Shown: piece after piece, positions 54,603-64,000 of the stretch
How positions within the stretch are numbered: the stretch's first letter is position 1
Layout of the letters: each line of letters opens with the position of its first letter
NCBI GenBank assembly: GCA_008973525.1
Contig: WACJ01000405.1
Coordinates: 1,956,250 to 2,020,249, forward strand
Length of the DNA: 64,000 nucleotides
Origin: Stenopsyche tienmushanensis
Lineage: Eukaryota; Arthropoda; Insecta; Trichoptera; Stenopsychidae
Direction: 5' to 3'
Position numbers and translations under genes: made by a program
The notes under the pieces: model-generated
Told to the model about the DNA's origin: nothing
What the model saw: the letters and a program-made list of their open reading frames with translations, nothing else
The model's database searches: none

Positions 54603-56175
54603 TAGTGCGTTAATTTACGGAATCAACAACGAGGGTTCTTGGATCGGTCCAGTGCACCTCATAGTATTCGCCTGGAGCGCTTTTAGCGCCGAAGCTTGTG
54701 CAAAATGCGTTAAAGGCGCTGAAGGCACCAGGACGGGCTACCAAAGCTTTGTGCCCAACAGGCCCCTCGCGTGACGCGCGGACACGGCATAGAATCTCCT
54801 CTCTTTCTGAAGCCATCCCAGTGCATGACCACAGAATAAGATCTGCGTCCATGTACCGATCACCGCATGGACAATCCGAGGTAAGCCAAGCCCCATTAAG
54901 TGAGCGCTAAAACGGCCATGTTCCCTGAGGAACTGTGATGTCCAATGATTTGGGCACATCCAAGGATTGAACGGAGTCGAAAAATAAGTAAAGATGGCGC
55001 CCAATGGTCGAAGACGACCACCTTCGCTCCCATTCGTCTAATGCAGCCTTCTGTGCCCACTCTCTCAGATCTCTCCAGCCTACTATCGTTGCGTCCTCTG
55101 GACTGAGGACTTGGTTGCCAACTAGTATAGGAAGACTGTCCGTTGAAACTGTCCGATAAGCTCGGTAATACAGAGCAGCGGCAGTCTTTGTGCGCTGTTG
55201 GAAAGCCGATGGTTGTAAGCCGAAGCGCTAACGTAGATAGCATCATAGGCGATACGCATATTTTTCCTGCTCAGACCCCTGTTTGCTTCTGCAAGTTTGG
55301 ACATTTTTCCAAAAGCCCTCGCAGTTTTAACCGTCGCGTCAGAAATATTTGTTTAAGCTGATATTCCTCAGCTAGCGTGACGCCCAGATAGGTGGTGTGT
55401 TTTCTGCACCAAATCACCACCCAGTTTGATTGAATGCGCGCGTTGCCCTTTTGGGACTTTTAAGATAATCCCGACGGACTTTTTGGGCGCAAAAGTGAGC
55501 TTATTCGCTACGCTCCAATCCCAAAGAAAACTGGTAACCTCATTAGCCCTATCTGAGATTTATTTGATCTATCTGAGAGTTTTCCCGCATTCTGTTAGGG
55601 TGAGGTCATCAGCATAGGCTACAAGATAATAGCTGGTTGGAAGCGCAGATTGGAGAGCATCATCTGTTCCAGAGTAGTGGTCCCAAGACTGATCCTTGCG
55701 GAAATTCCATTGAAAGCTTTCGTTGTATCGGCTCTCCTCCTGCCTGAGCGACGACAGTTTTGTTTGACAGGTACCTTCTAGTGAGATTGATCAAGTTAGC
55801 GGGTATTCCATTTCTTCGAAGCCTAAGAATGATCAAATCCCATCAGATGTTGCCGAAAGCTCACTGATGACTATGGCATTTGCAGTCGATTTCCCTGGTC
55901 TGAAACCGAACTGCTTTTTAGATAGTGGCTTAGTGCCTTCATAAGTCAAATTCAGTCAGTGGAAGGAGAACGATAATCCGACGAGCTTTTGGCTCGCTCG
56001 GTGGTTTTGCAGTTTTCGCCATAGGCAGTATCACTGCAAGTCCAACTTTCCAGCAGCTGGGGAAAACTCCGCAGTGGAAGAACTATTTGTAGATGTGACA
56101 GAGATCAACATCGATTTGGGGATAGGCACGCTTTACTATCCTGCCATCAATTCTGTCTATTCTCGGACACTTCAT
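54603..56175 (-). pseudogene. R1-like LINE ORF2, longest copy, minus strand
   Basis: Read from 56175 leftwards in several frames: AYPQIDVDLCHIYK, FHCGVFPSCWKVGLAVILPM, PPSEPKARRIIVLLPLTEF, KKQFGFRPGKSTANAIVISE (RT fingers), then SYYLVAYADDLT with an intact YADD box near 55605-55590. After that come the thumb, then NHWTSQFLREHGRFSAHLMG (54950), CPCGDRYMDADLILWSC (zinc motif with His replaced by Leu) and GPVGHKALVARPGAFSAFNA. It ends at about 54610. At least five frame breaks. Extends further 5' than the 35640-36880 copy but still lacks the endonuclease. The two are clearly one family (WTSQFL..HGRF.A.L; FGxKxAxxxYY at the C-terminus). Confidence 0.85.
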
Positions 56176-56179
56176 GGAA

Positions 56180-57535
56180 TTCAGGGAACTAAAATGGGAA
56201 GAACTTCCATACTCAACAAACCTGGCTCCAACGAATTATATTGTACATATTTCGATTCAAAACCAGAAGAATTTTTCAAAAAATGAATTGAAAAACCTAA
56301 AAACCATTGGGAAATAGTAGATAGTAATGAAAGAAATTATGTTTAGTAAGATTATGTAAATTAAAATTATAAAAATAAATAAATTATTTCATTGTTAAAC
56401 AATCGACATAGACTTTTCGATACATCTAATATACAATTCATAATAACCTCGCCAAATTCCATAACTTGATTGTATAGAATTCATATGACCTAAATTTTGT
56501 CATCCTAGTCTTTCTAATCGCACGTTTAATAAAAAAAAGCGTAGACATGATTCGATAAACGAAAGATAAAGTGATACAGTTTCTGTTCGATTTTGCACAC
56601 ACGTACTAATCTCTATGAAGGCACTGATCCAAGTATGATTGGTGAAATTTCCTATTTTCATACGATTGCCGCCATTTATAAATCGGTTATCGTCGGTTAT
56701 TTTGCGTCAACATATGGATCGATTCATGATCTATGATCTATGACATCGGATTGTTTGAACAATCAAATTTTCAGCGTCTTAGCGGAGATAAACACATGCA
56801 ACATTTCAATCTGGCGATAATCGGATTTTTTTCCGAGTCTAACATCTTCGTCAAGATTAATCTCGAAGGCTTTCTTCGCCGAAGAATATTATCTCGATCG
56901 ATTTTCGTAATGATTCAAATTGTCGATGAGCAGAAAATGGATCTACGAGTCGTTTTTAGCAATGCACACAAGCTAGTATCTTTGTCCGGATCGTTGTTTG
57001 AACAGAGAGCAAATATTACCACTATCGGTTGATAAGTCGATATTAATTCAGATAAAGGTTTTTGTTAACCATTTATTGATGAACAAGCGCTTTTTTTTAG
57101 CTCCCACAGGAGCGCATTTTGGGGAGCGTTGATCCTAAACAAACAATTTTTGGGCCAATAAAGGATTTAACAATTTTACGTATCAAAACGTATTAGTAAC
57201 GGGACGGAAACAAAAATGGTAAATAAAAACAAAAATTGAAATACCGAGAAACGAAGGATTCTATTAAATACGTTTTCATGGTATTCTCATGGATCTTTTC
57301 ATGGTGGAATTAATGAAATTTCATTGTTCGCCTTAAACAATAATCTTTATTACGACAATAACGTTTGACGTTTTTGTCACTCTTGTTTCCCTGCCGCGGC
57401 TTCAACCCTAAAATTATTTTTCTTCATCCGAAAATACCATAAATAAACACAAGCCCATATTGCATTGAATACTCGATTAAAAAATCATCAATAAGACCAC
57501 ATTTATAAACAGGAATAAATAGAAAACTTGGTGTT
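56180..57535. other. No assigned gene
   Basis: The plus frame 56733-57032 (99 codons, includes HFNLAIIGFFSESNIFVKIN) is open but unrecognised and has no splice context that I trust. Confidence 0.4.
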
Positions 57536-57539
57536 TGAT

Positions 57540-57780
57540 TGGCCCTAAAAGTTGAATTGAAGGTCTGAAAGTCGAGTAACAATCTGCTGGAAAAATTATG
57601 GTTAAAGCATTTTGGTACTGCCAATTGCTAGATTGATGCTAAGGCTACTTAAATGAAAACGAATAATTACGCGCTGCGCAACAGATGATGCCACTTCTCC
57701 TCTTATGTATTTCTAATAAAGGGAACTATCTAAAAAAATGCATTACAAAAATATTTGAACCCTCTTTCGTACAAGTTCAA
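57540..57780 (+). pseudogene. Mariner family D fragment
   Basis: GKIMVKAFWYCQ (57585-57620), a decayed FWD-type strand of the catalytic core. Then NENEQ-region sequence AAAACGAATAATTACGCGCT, GCGCAACAGATGATG and a worn 3' end (ATATTTGAACCCTCTTTCGT). Parallels 53815-54122. Confidence 0.65.
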
Positions 57781-57784
57781 ACAA

Positions 57785-58245
57785 AATTTGGCATTGTCAA
57801 AAATTCGCAATAAAATATTTTTAGAACATCATACGATTCGGCACAATATCCGCAAATAAACATTTATCGTTTCCTTCCAGGTTCATTTAACCGACAACAA
57901 TACGAGCAATTGATAAAAAAAAACCAGATGACGAATTCGTAGAATCGATAGAAGATACTATGTTTGCATTGCAATATCCAACAATAATCCACCCAACGCC
58001 CTTCTTATGTGAATCTGCTATTTCTTATGTGCCTACCGACATGTGCAAATATGTAAGTGTTGAACGCCGAACTTGGACAAAATTGAGATTGTAGTAAAAG
58101 TTTTCGTCGAAGCAACAGATTTACAACAGTCTCGATTTAGATTTGCGCTGATTTCCTGTAAATATTCAATACTGAAACGACTAACGAAGTCGGGTAACAA
58201 TAATACAGTTTATAACATGTTATATAATGATCATTTCAATTTGCA
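57785..58245. other. No gene seen
   Basis: A+T-rich, no match. Confidence 0.5.
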
Positions 58246-58249
58246 AACA

Positions 58250-58490
58250 TTTGTTTCCGTGATCGAACAGATCATAGAAGGCCCAGAAAGAGGAAAAAAA
58301 GCCCTAAAAGAAGACGGAGTGGCCACAAGGTCTGTGTGTCCAACTGGTCCGCTTCTCAGACAGCTGACACGACAAATGAGCGCCTCGCGATCGAACGGAT
58401 CGGATCCAAATCATTAGAACAATGGACTGAACGGAGAAAATCCAAAGAAGGCGAAGACAATTCCATCCGTTATAATGTCAGTTTTTGGGG
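58250..58490 (-). pseudogene. R1-like LINE C-terminal and 3' UTR relic
   Basis: Minus strand: TDGIVFAFFGF, then DPFDREALICRVSCLRSGPV, GHTDLVATPSSFRAFF, followed by CCTTCTATGATCTGTTCGAT. The last is a 3' sequence shared with 9455 (minus) and 63458-63475. The zinc motif region is lost. Confidence 0.7.
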
Positions 58491-58494
58491 TGCG

Positions 58495-60290
58495 CATGAG
58501 ATAATATAAAATATTTCTTGTAATTTTAGCGATTCAAATCATGAATATTTCGCAATTACTCTTCAATTAAACATGATTAGTCAATGAACATATTTTTACC
58601 AAGAAGATAATAGCACGCCGAAATAAAAATAAAAATCTCTCCGGTCCAAATTACGACCTGAAAAAATCTTCCCATAGTCACTCGCTGTTTTAAATTATCG
58701 GATTGATTTCGTTTTGAACTGAATACGATAATTTTGTTAATTGATAAGCCGATGGATCGCGAATGTGTTTTCATATAAAAATGCAATATATTTTGAACAA
58801 ACGCAAATAAATTCGAGAAATAATCTGGAAGTCTGGAAATCTGGAAGAGATTCTTAGTTTAAAAAAAACACACTTAATTTAAACAAAACGGCTATTATTA
58901 GAGTAATCGATCTTTAATTTGGGTTGAAGCGGCCAGAAACCAAGCAAAGTAAATCGTTGTCCAAATCATAACAAAGTCCTTCCAAGAATTCGTCCTGAAA
59001 ATTCTATTTCATTATTATCCAGACTTCTTAATAAACCCAAGCCCTGAATTTAGTCATCGTTTTGTAAATTTTCTATCATTATTGTATAAAGAACGGACAG
59101 ACACACATTTATTTATAGATATAACTGTTACAAAGATACACATTTTTATATCAAAAAGTCACAGATCAAAGATGTGTGACATGTCAAGCCCTATTTTTGT
59201 AATTTGAAAAATCAATTGACCTTAACCTTTTTACGAACAAGTAAAATCAAACAAAAGGGCCCCTAAACAATCAGAACCAACGCAATTGTTCCCCTTTTTG
59301 AATGATACAATCTACATATATAACTTGAGTTTCCGGCTCTATTTGGAATCTTAAACGTTTGCTTACAAATATGAAAATAGTTATTTAGTTATAGTTAAGA
59401 ATTTCTTAAGACTTATTATATATTAAGTGTTTAAATCTCATCTTTTAGATAGATCAGGGAATGATTTAAACTTAAAAAATACATTATTTCAAGTTCAAAA
59501 GTGCTAATAATGCGTCTTAAATCGTCACACAAAGAATAAATTTTTATCATATTTGAAACCCCTAAAATATCTAATGACAGCTAATGTGATGTTAGCACTA
59601 GAATTTTAAGAGCCCCATCCTTCCCAAATCAATTAAGGACGATCTAAAAATTAATATCAGCAAATCTTGCATAATTACGGATCTAAAATTAAGCTTCAAA
59701 AATGTACACGATTTTCTTGTATATGGAATATCGAGTGTATTTTTATTAAATGTCTTAACATTACGCAGTATTTATCAGATCAATCCACAATATGTTATAA
59801 CAATCCGCAATGTTTTTTAATTGAATAAAACAATATTTTAAGTCTACCCTCGATGAAAAATCAGATCATATTTGCCAAAAAATATATCTGTGTTTGATTG
59901 AATTCATTAAAATGGCGTTCTTATTGAGTATTCACACGGAAATGGTAACGATAAACGCATTAAAACGCATTGTGATCATTATTTTCGTCCAAATATCGAT
60001 GATCAATATTTTTAATTCAAGATTAGATCTTTAAAAATATGCATAATCGAAAGCACTTGGAAGTGCTGAAAAAAAAACCTATCAAATCTAAGTCATACGA
60101 TAGCTTGTATTCATATAAAGATTGTATCAATCCGTCCTCAACGACATTCAAAACATATAGTCATGACCAAATGGCGATTTTTTATAGATAATATTGAGTA
60201 ATATGCGTATCTAATATCCGATCGAGTATTTAACAACGCCGCATTAGGCGTGATTGAACGCGGAGCGGTTGTTCGCTGCGGGCGGTGGCA
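58495..60290. other. No gene seen
   Basis: A+T-rich, no repeat partner or convincing frame. Confidence 0.5.
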
Positions 60291-60298
60291 CATATTAA

Positions 60299-60463
60299 CC
60301 TTTCCTTCACCATGATGCATTTACTACAACTCAACTCTAATAATAGGAATATCGATATGAAATATGATAGATACGGGATTCAGAATTTTTCACTAATGTA
60401 TTTCTTATTGTGTACCAAATACATATCAGCGCGCGGGTATTTTTTAGCACGGTAAGGGAAAGT
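60299..60463. mobile_element. piggyBac-like MITE (165 bp) at TTAA
   Basis: TTAA (60295-60298) then CCTTTCCTTCACCATGATGC; right end GCACGGTAAGGGAAAGT then TTAA (60464-60467). The inverted ends and TTAA on both sides fit piggyBac-type insertion. The left half (TTTACTACAACTCAACTCTA and on) is the same as the start of the coding-derived block in family O copies. The right half occurs again at 17735-17829. Confidence 0.65.
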
Positions 60464-60469
60464 TTAAAG

Positions 60470-60925
60470 CGTCACATATTAGCAATATTTGCAATAAACA
60501 ATGTTTTTTCAGTATTTGATAAGCACAAACTGTGCTTATGCATATGACTTTAAATGCGGCGGGTAGTTTAAACGCAACTCTCTAAGATTTCACGACCCCT
60601 TATCGTATTGCAATGTAAATATTGTTGAAATAATCGCTTGGAATTACCTTGTTTTGTTGGGTTATCCAAATTTCTTAGTATTTTTGTTGTTGTTTAAATT
60701 TCTTGTTTAAAAAAAATCAAACAAATCACACTTGTGTGTATCTTAAATATGCGTTCACTTGACACTGACACGTTTCATTTGACGCGCGATTTTTGCGAGT
60801 TGAAATTGCGTTTCGAATGTGATCCGATCTCCGTTTTCATCAGTGTTATAAAAAAATAATTTTAGGGACGGCACAAAAATAATCATGAAACAATTGGTAT
60901 CTATTGGGTTGCTTTTGGGGATCAG
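60470..60925. other. No gene seen; part of a minus-strand frame
   Basis: A 79-codon minus frame (60994-60755) begins in the CpG-rich patch to the right (MRRLPAPESVAKTPGKHRKT) and continues into A+T-rich sequence. No family recognised. Confidence 0.35.
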
Positions 60926-61080
60926 AGGGGGTCGCGTTTTCCGGTGTTTTCCCGGAGTTTTCGCGACGCTTTCCGGCGCCGGCAGACGTCTCAACGAAAC
61001 GGCGCCCCGGCCCTGACTAACGGGCGCTATCAGGGGGCGGGGCCGATGGGCCCCCTGGTTTCGGGGCCAACCTTCTTATT
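60926..61080. promoter_or_regulatory. CpG-rich island in A+T-rich surroundings
   Basis: About 150 bp dense in CG dinucleotides (for example GGCGCCGGCAGACG, GGCGCCCCGGCCCTGAC, GGGGCGGGGCCGATGGG). Contains a GGGGCGGGGC box. It could be a promoter-associated island or the GC-rich end of a transposon. CAGGGTGTTGCGGCTAACGG at 61141, after TA, is itself a transposon-like end. No transcript evidence. Confidence 0.35.
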
Positions 61081-61081
61081 A

Positions 61082-61940
61082 CCCAGCTGTTGGACGCCTA
61101 TCAACAGATTCCCATAAACAATTCATTTCGAGACATATACAGGGTGTTGCGGCTAACGGACAGATAGCTCCCGAAGGTAAGAAATCAAAACCGGGATTTT
61201 AACATGCTAAAGACCGCACCGCCGCAATCTCAATTAAATGAAGCCATGTGTTTTTTTTAATGTTTTTATGGATGTAAATTAAATTGAGATGCCTATTTTT
61301 AATTCCTGTTGATAAACAACCCAATTAGATCATGCAAAAACATCGGGGAAAATGGAAAATTCGACTTGTGCTAATTCCATGTGCACGACCGAAAATAACC
61401 GAAAAGTTTTCCTTGCTTTTCATCTACAAACGTGCATTGAATATCGTTTTATAACTTTAAAAAATACAAATAACCATAAAAGACGACGCATACGCGCTTA
61501 TCTAAATGATAATGAAATATAGATTATTTCTACATTATCGAATAGTCTTGTCGCTAGATAAGAAAACAAACAAAATCTTGTTTTTATTTGTTGTTTTTTT
61601 CGCAATTTCTAAATATGTTTTAAAAAAGACGACGATATATATTGATTCGATAGATCAAATGTATTTTTTATGTAGGGGCGGCAGAGAAAGCCCCTTATTT
61701 GAAACGCGCGCCCTAATGCGACAGTTATTATGAAAAGGGTAGGGTGGCATTTATTCGCAAAATCAGAATCTAAAGTTTTCTGTTATGTAGGTCTTTTGTC
61801 TTTTGCCTTCGTCCAAATCCACCGTAAAAACAAAATGCGCATAGATATTGATAAAATGTGTATCAGTCTGGATCTAAACGCTTATTAACCCTACTATCAA
61901 TTACTAGACGTCCCAGTTCCTCACAGGACACGGCCGATTT
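61082..61940. other. No gene seen
   Basis: A+T-rich except at the left margin. The frame 61506-61733 is low complexity. Confidence 0.45.
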
Positions 61941-61949
61941 AAGGCCTCA

Positions 61950-62165
61950 TTGGTTCGGTTTGGGCTTTCAACAACTTCGGAGAGTCCATGCGGAGATCCA
62001 TTCATGGACGCGTACCATGCTCTGTGGACATATTCGGACATGGCGTCCGATCGCGAGGCGCTCCTTCGATGTGTCAGTGATTCGAAATTCGGACCGGTTG
62101 GATACGGAAAACTTGTGGCCACCCCATCTAATTCACGGTTTTGCAGGAAATGAATATCATTGTAA
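61950..62165 (+). pseudogene. R1-like LINE C-terminal relic
   Basis: Frame 61950-62153: SPCGDPFMDAYHALW then TYSDMASDREALLRCVSDSK, FGPVGYGKLVATPSNSR. The zinc motif has lost its outer Cys residues. Nearly the same segment as 52160-52330. Confidence 0.75.
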
Positions 62166-62269
62166 AGGTATTCTGTATACTGAAAAAAGAAGAAGGAGAC
62201 CAAAAGGCAGTCATCTTAGGTGAAATAGTCCTACTAATCTGGGAGGGTGATATCTCTATTTCCATTTTT

Positions 62270-62370
62270 GAGCTAAATATAGCTTAAAAACGAAGCTAAC
62301 TCTGTGTTTAAAAAGCTAGAGTTACTGGTTTGTTGACACTAGCTTGCTCTATTAGCTTGAAAACTGTTAT
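62270..62370 (+). repeat. Dispersed repeat S
   Basis: GTTACTGGTTTGTTGACACT and AGCTTGCTCTATTAGCTTGA match 21650-21695. Abuts the LINE leader-like block. Confidence 0.6.
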
Positions 62371-62379
62371 TTTGTGCTC

Positions 62380-62960
62380 GGGTGGGTGTTGGACTCCACC
62401 ATGTCCATCCATAAAACCCCAGGGGAGGGATTCCGGTGGGCAACGGTTGAACCCCTGAGGTCTCGTCGGGAGCCTCGTCGGTCTGCTCATCAAACGCAGC
62501 TGGGGTAGCCCAGCTAACATGAGTTGGGTGCGCAGGTCACCCTGTGCTATACACCCATAAAGGGGTCTGCGGAACAGTCTATTACAAGAATTGGTGGAGA
62601 CTGTGTCAAACGCTTACCACTATCCTCAACAGCCTAGGCAAATAGGGGAGAACGGTTTTAGATTGTCCGAACGGTGACTCGTCTCCGTGGCTAGGTACTA
62701 AGAATAACCGAACCGATACGAGTACCATGGAGAAGAGGTAGCCCATGCAGTTCGTCATCTGCTGCAGCCCCCTTCAAACTGATGATGGACTCGTGGTGGT
62801 AGTGAACCCACGGAAGTAAATCCCTTGAATTAAACTTAAACCTTAGTCCTTTCCTCCTCCATCGCACTTGAAGCTGGTCTTTCCCGCGGAAACCTCGCCA
62901 CCTATGGAGGGTGTGGAGCAAAAGAGGTGGGTGCTTGGACACTCCGCGCATAGTTTTTCT
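62380..62960 (+). mobile_element. LINE leader-like GC-rich repeat, forward copy
   Basis: GTGGGTGTTGGACTCCACCA, CATAAAACCCCAGGGGAGGG, GGGTAGCCCAGCTAACATGA, CACCCTGTGCTATACACCC and CCACTATCCTCAACAGCCTA. These match the reverse complement of 24740-25210. The following 300 bp are GC-rich without a convincing ORF1. The minus frame 62963-62691 is probably a shadow. Confidence 0.55.
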
Positions 62961-63118
62961 CATGGGGCTAAAGGATCAATGGAAGACACTCTTTGTGTGG
63001 CTAGTCTAGGGTAATCCGGAATAGGCTATACAGCAGCGCAGGAAATGGGTTCGATTAAAATGAACCCTCAATCTAGTCAGTCGCTGTCTGTCGTCTTGTT
63101 CTTTTACGCACTGGATAT

Positions 63119-63230
63119 CAGGGCCGTAATAGCCGCATAGCAAAGCAGGCGCCCGCCACGGGTTGCAACTGGGGCTGGAGGCGCAAAACGCAGAACACCG
63201 ACCCGGTCGAGAGTTGCGCATAATTTTTAT
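63119..63230 (+). mobile_element. hAT-like terminal segment K, copy 1
   Basis: Starts CAGGGCCGTAATAGCC and contains GGCGCCCGCCACGGGTTGCA, CTGGGGCTGGAGGCGCAAAA and CCGACCCGGTCGAGAGTTGC. Homologous to 63688-63800. CAGGGCCGTAA-type starts are common in hAT elements; the opposite end is not found. Confidence 0.5.
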
Positions 63231-63334
63231 ATTACCCAACCATTCTTCTTTACATGAACCAACACTGATTGACTTTATCCGTTTTTATAATATATACTAA
63301 GTTATCTAATCCTCTTTCTTCATTATCGTTATGT

Positions 63335-63500
63335 TAAAGTATGGCATCCGATCGCGAGCCGCTCATTCGTCATATCAGCGTTCCGAAAAGCGGACCGATT
63401 GAGCACATGAACCTTATGGCCACTCCGTCTTCGTTTAGGGCTTTTTGAAGCATTTTCTAAGATCTGTACGATCACGGAAAGCAACGTAGCGTTAGATATG
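63335..63500 (+). pseudogene. R1-like LINE tail relic
   Basis: MASDREPLIRHISVPKSGPI, EHMNLMATPSSFRAF, stop, then TTTTCTAAGATCTGTACGAT. Same tail and 3' UTR as the copies at 58250 and 9440. Confidence 0.7.
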
Positions 63501-63687
63501 TACTTGCTACGGGCACTACATACCCTAGTTAGTGGCTCTGATATATATGTTTATTATTAGAATGAATTTGTAATTGTAAATTGATCTTGACCTTGAAGAT
63601 TAAAAAATTGTTTTTTAAAGTACATTGTTAACGCATTAGCACTGGGAATTAGTACTCATGATATTTTCTTACTGGCGATATGAAAAC

Positions 63688-63800
63688 AGGCGTAACTAGG
63701 GGTGGTAAGAAAAGCGCCTGTTACGGGCGCAACTGGGCTTGGGGCGCAAAATATAGGATACCGATCCGATTGAGAATTGCACGTAGTTTTATTTTATTTG
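63688..63800 (+). mobile_element. hAT-like terminal segment K, copy 2
   Basis: CAGGCGTAACTAGGGGTGGT, GTTACGGGCGCAACTGGGCT, TGGGGCGCAAAATATAGGAT and CCGATCCGATTGAGAATTGC. The start resembles CAGTGGCGTAACTACTAATT in family O. No transposase in the remaining 200 bp. Confidence 0.5.
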
Positions 63801-64000
63801 AGCATTTTACTCCAAATGTTATTAACGCATTGATGGACATCGCAGTATTATGCAGTTGTTAGTTGCGTTGCTAAGTCGAGGCTTACAAAAACTTTTGATC
63901 GATGTTGGCTGAAATTTGGGAGATTTTCATTATATTAGTTGGAAGTACTTAAAGTTTTAAAGGCTTTCGCGTAAATAACTAGTTTTTTGTGGTAAAAATT

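Noticed and set aside
54896..55246. 116-codon minus-strand frame as an independent protein
   Set aside because: It spans the LINE in a shifted frame; the LINE motifs switch frames across it.
1..64000. A complete novel gene system or gene cluster
   Set aside because: No group of intact adjacent genes is visible; every multi-motif region is a decayed transposon, and only one exon looks like a host gene.

Overview
This window looks like A+T-rich nuclear DNA from an animal, most likely an insect. The evidence is the set of mobile-element families and one exon with eukaryotic splice sites. I see no bacterial operons, ribosome binding sites, CRISPR array or recognisable rRNA/tRNA gene. Almost all long open frames belong to decayed transposable elements, and I found no intact transposase or reverse transcriptase. 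All family calls were made by eye from protein motifs and from repeats within the window; no database was searched.

The best candidate host gene is on the minus strand at 7085-7402. This 318-bp exon is bounded by a strong acceptor (pyrimidine-rich, ending TTGCAG) and a strong donor (ACCG|GTGAGT). It opens a 54-codon phase-0 reading frame with an N-terminal signal or anchor sequence. The rest of that gene lies to the left, probably outside the window. The DNA to the right of 7402 would be its first intron or upstream flank.

Layout: 1-6.1 kb holds hAT relics (one split by a short hAT MITE with a perfect 8-bp target duplication), a deleted mariner and several anonymous repeats. 6.5-13 kb holds the host exon and copies of an inverted-repeat Tc1/mariner-derived element (TIR CAGGGTGTTTTGC). 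14-18.5 kb is a nest: mariner MITE, pogo-like MITE, hAT C-terminus, candidate solo LTR, mellifera-like mariner. 24.2-27.2 kb is a mariner split by an R1-like LINE. 33-41 kb has further mariner and pogo MITEs plus a minus-strand LINE. 44.1-45.4 kb is the most elaborate CAGGGTG element, with five 65-bp tandem units. 47.9-49.2 kb is a ZBED5/SCAND3-like hAT transposase relic. 51.6-58.5 kb alternates hAT, LINE and mariner relics. 60.3-63.9 kb holds a piggyBac-like MITE, a short CpG-rich island, LINE leader and tail pieces and two hAT-like ends.

The elements do not work together as a system. Their order records nested insertions. The two most informative items are the orphan first coding exon and the CAGGGTG family, in which two inverted transposase 3' ends flank a unit encoding the last catalytic motif (SPDLTPLDF), and that unit has been tandemly amplified.
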